A stretch of DNA of 20,283 nt, taken from NCBI GenBank assembly GCA_002342665.1, contig DDQK01000032.1:1-20283 (forward strand), in the 5' to 3' direction. The stretch is from Prevotella sp. UBA2444 (GTDB lineage: Bacteria; Bacteroidota; Bacteroidia; Bacteroidales; Bacteroidaceae). The position numbers and the translations under genes were made by a program. This document shows positions 15,248-20,283 of the stretch, one piece after another. The number at the start of each line of letters is the position of its first letter. Position 1 is the first letter of the stretch. The notes beneath the pieces were generated by a model. The model saw only the letters and a program-made list of their open reading frames with translations, was not told where the DNA came from and ran no database searches.

Positions 15248-16498
15248 AATAAAGCAGATCTCATTATCATCGGTGCGGGCCCTGGTGGGTACCGCGCAGC
15301 TGAATATGCCGCCAGACAAGGCATGAAAGTGGTGATATTCGAGGACGCTGAGGTTGGGGGCACCTGTCTCAATGTTGGCTGTATCCCCACGAAGACCTAT
15401 GTACACGCTGCCACCTTCGATGAGGCGCGCCAGCGCATGTCTGAGGTCGTCCCCCAGCTTCGTGCGGGTGTCGAGGCCATCCTCTCGCATCCCAATATCA
15501 CCCTCGTCCGTGCCCAAGCCGCCTTCGTCGATGCCCATACCGTCTGTCCAGTGGTCAGCGGTATTTCCGCCGACACTTACACCGCCCCTGCCATCATCAT
15601 TGCCACTGGCTCTGAAACCAAATGGCTCCCTATCGAAGGTGTAGGTACTGATCCGCGCGTGGTTGATTCCACAGGGCTGCTCAGTCTCGAAAACCTCCCT
15701 AAACGGCTGGCTATCATCGGTGCAGGTGTCATCGGCATGGAGTTTGCCAGTGTGTTCCATCGTTTCGGCTCTGAGGTGACGGTCATCGAGTTTCTGAAGG
15801 AATGTCTGCCAGCATTGGATAGTGATATCGCCAAGAGGCTCCGTAAGTTGTTGGAGAAGCGTGGCGTCACCTTTAAGATGAAGACTGCCGTATCCCGTCT
15901 TGCCGACATCGATGCCGATGTGATTCTGATGGCTACAGGACGCAAGCCCCGTACAGACGGACTTCATCTCGAAGCCGCAGGCATCACTCTGGCTCCCAAT
16001 GGTGCCATTCCCGTTGATGCCAACTTTAAGGCTGTCGGGAGCATCTATGCCATTGGTGACGTGAATGGTCTTCAGATGCTGGCTCACGCTGCTGAGATGC
16101 AGGCTGTCCGCGCCGTCAATCACATTTTAGGAAAGTCGGACGGCATCCGTTTCGACATCATGCCCGCAGCCATCTTCACCGAGCCTGAGGCTGCCTGTGT
16201 AGGACCAACGGAGGATCAGTTGAAGGAACAAGGCATTCCCTACGTCTGCCGCAAGTCGTTCTGGCGTGCCAACGGCAAGGCCCTGGCCATGGGCGAGACG
16301 GAAGGCATGCTGAAACTCTTCGCCGCTCCCGACGACGGGCTCATCCTCGGCAGTCATACCTATGGTGCCCATGCCGCCGACATCGTGCAGGAGGTGTCTG
16401 TCCTGATATGCAAGCATACCACCCTCTCCGAACTCGCCGACATGGTGCATATCCATCCGACACTCTCGGAAATCCTCCGCTTGGCCGCAGAGTTTTGA
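15245..16498 (+). CDS. lpd: Dihydrolipoyl dehydrogenase (E3 / L protein), compact form
   Basis: This FAD enzyme reoxidises the dihydrolipoyl group of GcvH and passes electrons to NAD+. It shows the N-terminal FAD motif GAGPGG (10-15), the redox pair C41/C46 in GGTCLNVGCIPTK, the NAD-binding GAGVIG (159-164), ATGRKPRT, the second FAD contact YAIGDV, and the C-terminal catalytic dyad H404/E409 in HIHPTLSE. At 417 residues it is shorter than the usual 450-475; the strand segment between KRGVTF and DADVILMATG (about 206-231) is much reduced. All catalytic parts remain, so it is probably active. Its place at the end of the operon makes it the dedicated L protein. Confidence 0.92.
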   Translation: MNKADLIIIGAGPGGYRAAEYAARQGMKVVIFEDAEVGGTCLNVGCIPTKTYVHAATFDEARQRMSEVVPQLRAGVEAILSHPNITLVRAQAAFVDAHTVCPVVSGISADTYTAPAIIIATGSETKWLPIEGVGTDPRVVDSTGLLSLENLPKRLAIIGAGVIGMEFASVFHRFGSEVTVIEFLKECLPALDSDIAKRLRKLLEKRGVTFKMKTAVSRLADIDADVILMATGRKPRTDGLHLEAAGITLAPNGAIPVDANFKAVGSIYAIGDVNGLQMLAHAAEMQAVRAVNHILGKSDGIRFDIMPAAIFTEPEAACVGPTEDQLKEQGIPYVCRKSFWRANGKALAMGETEGMLKLFAAPDDGLILGSHTYGAHAADIVQEVSVLICKHTTLSELADMVHIHPTLSEILRLAAEF

Positions 16499-16529
16499 CA
16501 TACTATTAATTAAACAAAACAAAAATGAA

Positions 16530-17390
16530 ATGAAGACAATGAGAAAATTTCTGTGCCTTGCGATGCTTTTGGTCGCGGCTGTGATGGGAGGTAGCCTTAC
16601 CTCCTGTAGCTCGAGTGATGACAATCCTGTTTCCGCACCTGAAGTTACGCTTGAGGATGCGTTGAAGGATGGCGCTATAGTGGCGTTTAGTTTCAATATC
16701 GACGGCGAGGACTATGATGTCGTTTTCGTCAGGGTGGGCGATACCTATGAACTGCTGGATATGGCCATGACGCGTGCCGATGGCGACGACCAGTCAACAC
16801 CAAAGCTCTCGGAGAAGGATCTTGCTTGTACGATGGAGCATGACAAGGCTAACAACTTGCTCAAAGTCACCGTCAAGGAGAAGAGCAGTACCGACATCGT
16901 GATGACCGCCATTATCGACATCAAGGCAAGTACCATCGAGATTATCCCTGGCAACTCGAAGATCAAGGTGACTGGTGTGAAGATGAAGGTATCCAATATC
17001 GAGGTTACCAGTCAGCTGAAGGAGAAAGGCGAAGGTGTCACCCTGGCCGATGCCCTCGTGAAAGGCGCAAAGGTGGAGATCACCTATAAATGGAGCGAAA
17101 ACAAGAATCCTACCGTCTTCACTTTCGTCAACGAAGGTGGAAAGTTCTCATGCAAGATCACTGGTCATGAAGCTGACAATTTCGAAGGCAGCAGTCTGAA
17201 GTCGGAAGGTAATTTGCTCATTTTCAGGGCAGACAACTGGAGTGACATCGATTGTAGCCTTAGAATCGACTTCAACACGGCGACGGATACCTTTAAGTTC
17301 ATGACGATCCGTCATGCCTATTACAATTCCCACACTATCAGTGTGAACGGCACCGATATCACTTCGAAGCTGAAAGAAGAGAGGATATGA
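16530..17390 (+). CDS. Lipoprotein with two tandem homologous domains, unknown function
   Basis: The 286-residue product begins with a clear lipoprotein signal: basic KTMRK, a hydrophobic core, and lipobox LTSC with the lipidated Cys at residue 26. SSSDDN follows, an acidic stretch like the surface-export signals of Bacteroidetes lipoproteins. The mature part contains two related units: one opens with VTLEDALKDGA (39-49) and closes with IEVTSQLKE (157-165), and the second opens with VTLADALVKGA (170-180) and closes with DITSKLKEE (276-284). Both are rich in beta-strand-like alternating residues. I recognise no named family. It starts 31 bases after lpd behind an A-rich leader, with no promoter seen, and may be read through from the operon. 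Its end overlaps the convergent purN end by 32 bases. Confidence 0.85.
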   Translation: MKTMRKFLCLAMLLVAAVMGGSLTSCSSSDDNPVSAPEVTLEDALKDGAIVAFSFNIDGEDYDVVFVRVGDTYELLDMAMTRADGDDQSTPKLSEKDLACTMEHDKANNLLKVTVKEKSSTDIVMTAIIDIKASTIEIIPGNSKIKVTGVKMKVSNIEVTSQLKEKGEGVTLADALVKGAKVEITYKWSENKNPTVFTFVNEGGKFSCKITGHEADNFEGSSLKSEGNLLIFRADNWSDIDCSLRIDFNTATDTFKFMTIRHAYYNSHTISVNGTDITSKLKEERI

Positions 17391-17940
17391 TCGTCTCTAC
17401 AACTTTGGGGAAGTGTTCCATTTCCAGTTGGTGCTCTTTCTCGGCAATGTCCTCTACGGTATCGTCGGGCGAGAGACTGACACGGAACTGAGCGATGATC
17501 TCCCCTGCGTCACAGACGGGTGTGACCCAATGAACGGTCATACCCGTCTCTCGTTCTCCCGCAGCCTTCACTGCCTCGTGCACGTGGTGTCCCCACATGC
17601 CTTTGCCGCCATACTTCGGCAGCAGTGCGGGGTGGATGTTGATGATGTGGCGGGGGTAGGCCTCGATCAGGAAGTCGGGGATGAGCGGCAACCATCCTGC
17701 CAACACGATGAAGCCGATATCGTAACGTCGTAGCAGTGGCATCATCACGTCGGGATTATGCAGGTCGGCCTTGGGGGTGACGGCTGTCGGCACACCGAGG
17801 CGCTCCGCCCTTGTTAGTGCGTAGGCATCTGGCTTATTACTGACAACGAGAGCGCAGTTCACGCTCTCGGAGTCAGCAAAGTATCTTATCAGGTTCTCGC
17901 AGTTGCTACCGCTTCCTGAAGCAAAAATCGCTATATTCAT
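17359..17940 (-). CDS. purN: Phosphoribosylglycinamide formyltransferase
   Basis: PurN transfers a formyl group from 10-formyl-THF to glycinamide ribonucleotide in purine synthesis. From the ATG at 17940 it has 193 residues starting MNIAIFASGSGSN, the expected phosphate-binding first strand; the frame continues to 17964 but those codons are not family-like. Catalytic residues are N101 and H103 in INIHPALLPKY and D144 in CDAGEI, matching N106, H108 and D144 of the E. coli enzyme. Its 3' end overlaps the convergent lipoprotein gene by 32 bases. A long hairpin lies just upstream of its start codon. Confidence 0.95.
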   Translation of the reverse strand: MNIAIFASGSGSNCENLIRYFADSESVNCALVVSNKPDAYALTRAERLGVPTAVTPKADLHNPDVMMPLLRRYDIGFIVLAGWLPLIPDFLIEAYPRHIINIHPALLPKYGGKGMWGHHVHEAVKAAGERETGMTVHWVTPVCDAGEIIAQFRVSLSPDDTVEDIAEKEHQLEMEHFPKVVETIISSLLSASK

Positions 17941-17944
17941 TTTT

Positions 17945-18015
17945 CCGTTTTTGCAACGGACCACAGGACTAAAGGACTTTCGCGCTCATACTCTTTAAGT
18001 CGTGTTGTCCGTTGC
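17945..18015 (-). promoter_or_regulatory. Structured intercistronic element upstream of purN
   Basis: On the minus strand GCAACGGAC (18015-18007) pairs perfectly with GTCCGTTGC (17961-17953). The helix continues inward through ACA/TGT, GACT/AGTC and AAAG/CTTT, interrupted by two mismatches and one bulge, about 20 bp in all. CCGTT on the 3' side could instead pair with AACGG at 17949-17945, five bases from the purN start codon. No T run follows in either direction, so it does not look like a simple terminator. Confidence 0.5.
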
Positions 18016-18023
18016 TAATTATT

Positions 18024-18923
18024 TTATACCAGATGTTCGATGAGGTCGGCGCGCTCGCCAGGCAGCATGTCAATGACGGGAATCTCCACCATGGTGTAGC
18101 AGCCGGGCTGCAGGCGCATCGAGGCACGGGCGACGTTGACCAGTACCTGACCCGTCAGGGCGGGGTTGTTGATGCTCATGTTGAACTCCAGGCGCTGGTT
18201 CTGCGTCTTTCCGCTGACGCCCTTGCGCACCAGGTTGACGCCGTGGCCCATGTCCTGCACGTCGTCTACCGACTCCACCTGAAAGACGTGGGTCTCGTCG
18301 GAGGCGAAGTAGGGATCGGCCTTGATGGCCTTTGTCACCTCTTCGAGCTTGGCGCCCTCCTCGAGTTCTACGTATACCATACGGCGATGGATGCCCTCAC
18401 CGAGGGGAATGGTCATCGAGAGTGCATTCTTCACGCCCTCCTTCGAACGTACGCAGACGCTGTGGCCCATCGACATGCCGGGGCCGAAGTTGGTGTAGCT
18501 CAGGCCTTTGGGGGCGAGGCTCTGCATCAGGGTGCGCACGATGGAGTCGGAGCCCGGATCCCATCCGGCGGCAATGACGCTCACCGTACCGGTCTGCTGG
18601 TTGAGCTTCATCAGTCGTTCGCGATAGCCACGGATCTGGGTGTGGATGTCGAAGGAGTCGACGGTGTTGATGCCCAATGGCAGAATCTGGTTGGCGTATT
18701 CCTCACACGAACGGGTGGGGGTGGCCAGGATAGCCACGTCGACGTCCTTCAGCTCGCGGATGTCGCTAACGACGTCATATTGAGCCAGTTCTGCGGGTTT
18801 GTCCTTGGCGCCCTGACGGCGCACGATGCCTGCCACTTCGAAGTCGGGGGCTGTCTCCAGTGCCTGGAGTGCAAACTGTCCGATGTTGCCGTAACCTACG
18901 ACGGCTGCTCTGATTTTCTTCAT
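18024..18923 (-). CDS. ddh: meso-diaminopimelate D-dehydrogenase
   Basis: This NADP-dependent enzyme makes meso-diaminopimelate from tetrahydrodipicolinate in one step, supplying lysine and peptidoglycan synthesis. From ATG 18923 it has 299 residues. It shows a Rossmann motif VVGYGNIG (8-15), RRQ after the second strand consistent with NADP preference, WDPGSDSI (121-128) and FGPGMSMGHS (146-155) of the substrate site. The reading frame extends upstream to 19007, but those codons span the promoter and are discarded. It precedes purN with an 83-base gap holding the hairpin. Confidence 0.93.
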   Translation of the reverse strand: MKKIRAAVVGYGNIGQFALQALETAPDFEVAGIVRRQGAKDKPAELAQYDVVSDIRELKDVDVAILATPTRSCEEYANQILPLGINTVDSFDIHTQIRGYRERLMKLNQQTGTVSVIAAGWDPGSDSIVRTLMQSLAPKGLSYTNFGPGMSMGHSVCVRSKEGVKNALSMTIPLGEGIHRRMVYVELEEGAKLEEVTKAIKADPYFASDETHVFQVESVDDVQDMGHGVNLVRKGVSGKTQNQRLEFNMSINNPALTGQVLVNVARASMRLQPGCYTMVEIPVIDMLPGERADLIEHLV

Positions 18924-18963
18924 AATTCTATTGTCTTTGCTGTTTATTTTTGCTTTGCGGTTG

Positions 18964-18971
18964 CAAAAGTA
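18964..18971 (-). promoter_or_regulatory. Putative -7 element of the ddh promoter
   Basis: TACTTTTG on the minus strand fits TAnnTTTG and would start transcription near 18958, about 35 nt before the ddh ATG. I find no TTG at the proper distance upstream, so only the -7 half is supported. Confidence 0.5.
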
Positions 18972-19223
18972 CATCATTTCTGTGAAATACGTGACGTTTT
19001 GCCCCAAAAAATATCAAAAACCTTTCATTTCGTGACGAATCGCAAGGTTTTGTGGCTTTTGTGTTGTCAAACTGTAACTTTCCGTAGACGTTTAGGCCGC
19101 AGATTGATAGCTGGCATGGTAGTGAGGGTCATGCTTCTGTCGGGAAGTGGCGACCATAGACCTGATACCTGCAAAAACTCAAGCGTGCCGACTTGTTACG
19201 AGAGCTTATCCATTCTGCATCCA
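18972..19223. other. Intergenic stretch without recognised genes
   Basis: Between the ddh promoter and the inverted element I find no plausible coding region, promoter pair or terminator. Long plus-strand reading frames across this stretch are the mirror of ddh and carry no protein-like features. Confidence 0.5.
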
Positions 19224-19325
19224 GCCCCTTGCGCCCCTTTTTTAGTTAATTTGTTGGGATACAGATTGATAAGAGGGGCATTATCGTTTAAAAAGACGCC
19301 CCTTTGGTGCCCCTTTGATGCCCCA
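19224..19325 (-). repeat. Left arm of an inverted-repeat element
   Basis: Read on the minus strand this stretch aligns with 19599-19699 on the plus strand over about 100 bases with a single 1-base gap and roughly two thirds identity by hand. The best-kept blocks are AGGGGC, TGCCCCTC, ATCTG and AAAGGGGCGC followed by RAGGGGC. It includes three GCCCC units exactly 11 bp apart (19298, 19309, 19320). In translation the arm reads KGHQRG, NDNAPL and KKGAQG before a stop, echoing the other arm. Confidence 0.6.
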
Positions 19326-19373
19326 GTCGGCAGAAAGTACGGCGGAGGAAAAATTTGTTTTTGCCTGAGGGCG

Positions 19374-19410
19374 CAGATATTTACGGCGAGGGCTACAGAT
19401 ATTTACGGCG
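19374..19410. repeat. Pair of identical 15-bp repeats spaced 22 bp
   Basis: CAGATATTTACGGCG occurs at 19374-19388 and again at 19396-19410, a start-to-start distance of 22 bp, near two helical turns. A degenerate third copy (CAGAAAGTACGGCG) lies at 19331. Confidence 0.85.
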
Positions 19411-19458
19411 GGAGCCGCAAATAATGATGCCCGCTGGCGCAAACCAGTTTGCAGGTAC

Positions 19459-19495
19459 TAAACTCCCAGTTTAAACCCTGTAGACTCCCACTTTA
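19459..19495. repeat. Pair of near-identical 15-bp palindromic repeats spaced 22 bp
   Basis: TAAACTCCCAGTTTA (19459-19473), itself a 6-bp inverted repeat around CCC, is followed 22 bp later by TAGACTCCCACTTTA (19481-19495), 13 of 15 bases alike. The spacing equals that of the other repeat pair 63 bp upstream. Confidence 0.7.
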
Positions 19496-19598
19496 GAGGC
19501 TTCCGTGTACCGCTCGGGAGGTGCCATCAGGAAACTGCGTTACGCATGTATAAGAAACAGGGTCAGCGCGGGTACTACCTCGTCTTGAAGCCTCATGA

Positions 19599-19699
19599 GG
19601 GGGTGCGATAGGTGCACAATAGGGGCATGATTATTGATGATGGTGCCCCTCGTACCTATCTGAATATCATGCATATACTTCGAAAGGGGCGCGAGGGGC
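19599..19699 (+). repeat. Right arm of an inverted-repeat element
   Basis: This is the plus-strand counterpart of the arm at 19224-19325. It carries the same ordered blocks AGGGGC, TGCCCCTC, ATCTG, AAAGGGGCGC and GAGGGGC. A short frame here (ATG 19627 to TGA 19749, 40 codons) reads RKGREG and DDGAP, resembling the translated left arm; a TAG just upstream breaks the longer frame. I treat it as repeat sequence rather than a gene. Confidence 0.6.
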
Positions 19700-19795
19700 A
19701 CTGTTATGAAATGGTGCTTCGTCAGTATTACGGGGACAGAGCCCCGTGACTCTATTCAGACTACGTGATATTGCTAAAAAATTTTGTATCTGCTA

Positions 19796-19825
19796 TTGTA
19801 GGAACGAATTTTTTTTGTAACTTTG
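19796..19825 (+). promoter_or_regulatory. Orphan promoter, rightward
   Basis: TTG (19796-19798), 19 bases, then TAACTTTG (19818-19825) fits the consensus. No coding region follows on this strand: the transcript would run antisense to the small ORF at 19851-19910 and then to the gene entering from the right. Confidence 0.55.
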
Positions 19826-19850
19826 GAAGAAAATTCAATTCTACGTTCTG

Positions 19851-19910
19851 CTATAAATTGCCTAAAAGAGCACCCGAACCAGAGCCACTGCCTGATTCGT
19901 GACCCTTCAT
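19851..19910 (-). CDS. Putative 19-residue Gly-Ser peptide, nearly leaderless
   Basis: A complete ATG-to-TAG frame on the minus strand encodes MKGHESGSGSGSGALLGNL. The ATG lies 7 bases after a full promoter match, so the message would have almost no leader. The Gly-Ser run uses mixed codons (GGC AGT GGC TCT GGT TCG GGT), which argues against a simple DNA repeat and for selection on the peptide. I recognise no family. The function is unknown; chance is not excluded for so short a frame. Confidence 0.45.
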   Translation of the reverse strand: MKGHESGSGSGSGALLGNL

Positions 19911-19916
19911 CGTGTG

Positions 19917-19948
19917 CAAAGGTACAGCTTTATTTTGAAACTACCAAA
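19917..19948 (-). promoter_or_regulatory. Promoter of the small Gly-Ser ORF, leftward
   Basis: On the minus strand TTTG (19948-19945) is followed by 20 bases and TACCTTTG (19924-19917), a full consensus match. The predicted transcription start lies near 19911-19913, directly at the ATG of the 19-residue frame. It points toward the promoter at 19796-19825. Confidence 0.65.
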
Positions 19949-20035
19949 TCTTGGTGTTTATTTTAAAAACCAATGCCCATAGATATCGGAATTTCATGTA
20001 CTCTGTAAATAAAGATAGAGTGTCACAAGAGTTGC

Positions 20036-20283
20036 TTATTTTTTCATTTCACTCTCTGCCCATTTCATTCGGAGGTGTGCTTTATCCCGGGCTTCCTGCG
20101 CCCATTTCATTCGAAGACGTGCTTTTCCTGATGCCTCGTTAGCCCATTTGGAATATGTTTTAGCCCGACTTGAGTCGTTCTTTCTTGAGTAATAGTCTGC
20201 CTGTCTCAAATATCCTTCAGCCTTCTTGGTGTAATATGTTGCCTCACGCTCATGACTTTCTGCGCCAGTTCGGGATAAGATTA
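20036..20283 (-). CDS. C-terminal part of a helical repeat protein, cut by the window edge
   Basis: The minus strand is open from the window end to the TAA at 20036-20038, giving the last 81 residues of a protein whose start lies outside. The sequence is rich in Lys, Arg, Ala and Tyr and organised in 14-residue units: YYTKKAEGYLRQAD, YYSRKNDSSRAKTY, SKWANEASGKARLR, MKWAQEARDKAHLR, then MKWAESEMKK and stop. The DNA shows the same period: GCCCATTT recurs at 20058, 20100 and 20142, 42 bp apart. Such units should form a long amphipathic helix or coiled coil. I cannot name the family; basic helical tails of this kind occur in nucleic-acid-binding and mobilisation proteins, but nothing here proves that. 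Confidence 0.75.
   Translation of the reverse strand, partial: ILSRTGAESHEREATYYTKKAEGYLRQADYYSRKNDSSRAKTYSKWANEASGKARLRMKWAQEARDKAHLRMKWAESEMKK

Noticed and set aside
18012..19424. Long plus-strand reading frame of 470 codons
   Set aside because: It is the mirror of ddh and its upstream region on the other strand; its composition is rich in His, Gly and Val as expected for antisense frames, and no motif is seen.
19730..19747. Hairpin ACGGGG/CCCCGT as a terminator
   Set aside because: The 6-bp stem is not followed by a T run and no gene ends nearby on the plus strand.
19546..19749. Short plus-strand frames starting at 19546 and 19627 as a gene
   Set aside because: An in-frame TAG (19609-19611) splits them, there is no promoter, and the same text appears in the inverted arm, so a repeat element explains them better. 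A decayed gene remains possible.
19951..20142. Plus-strand frame of 63 codons
   Set aside because: Most of it is antisense to the 14-residue repeat protein at 20036-20283, whose repeat structure makes the minus strand the coding one.

Overview
The window looks like a chromosomal segment from a Bacteroidales bacterium, most likely Prevotella or a close relative. The evidence is in the sequence: Bacteroidetes-type promoters (TTTG or TTG, about 20 bases, then TAnnTTTG) precede several genes; start codons lack Shine-Dalgarno sequences; the lipoprotein signals carry acidic residues after the lipobox Cys; and the family content fits (dimeric-type GlyRS, dxs-trkA-trkH order, meso-DAP dehydrogenase, split GcvPA/GcvPB). 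No rRNA, tRNA or CRISPR array was recognised.

Layout. (1) 127-2407, plus: a promoter, glycyl-tRNA synthetase and an FKBP-type lipoprotein. (2) 2414-4324, plus: a terminator overlapping a new promoter, then a two-gene unit of an ABC/OLD-like ATPase and a DUF4435 (Toprim-like) protein, the same domain pairing as the PARIS anti-phage system. (3) 4343-10036, minus: dxs, trkA, trkH and manA read leftward from a promoter at 10061-10090. (4) 10161-16498, plus: a divergent promoter drives a lipoate-protein ligase and then gcvT, gcvH, gcvPA, gcvPB and lpd, a complete glycine cleavage system with its lipoylation enzyme and E3. An internally duplicated lipoprotein follows at 16530-17390. (5) 17359-18923, minus: ddh and purN, with a long hairpin between them. 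(6) 18972-20283: a mostly non-coding stretch holding an inverted-repeat element, two pairs of 22-bp-spaced repeats, two good promoters facing each other, a tiny nearly leaderless ORF for a Gly-Ser peptide, and the 3' end of a gene for a helical repeat protein cut by the window edge.

Functional theme. GlyRS, the glycine cleavage system, its lipoyl ligase and PurN all touch glycine or one-carbon metabolism: GcvT makes 5,10-methylene-THF, and PurN uses 10-formyl-THF on glycinamide ribonucleotide. Dxs supplies isoprenoid precursors and TrkA/TrkH import K+.

The most unusual signals are tandem 7-bp repeats that fill same-strand gene junctions. They start at or overlap the upstream stop codon and, in four of five cases, end exactly on the downstream ATG. 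One further array, in opposite orientation, encodes the hydrophobic core of a signal peptide. The other strong candidates for something undescribed are the 19-residue Gly-Ser ORF and the inverted element near 19.2-19.7 kb.
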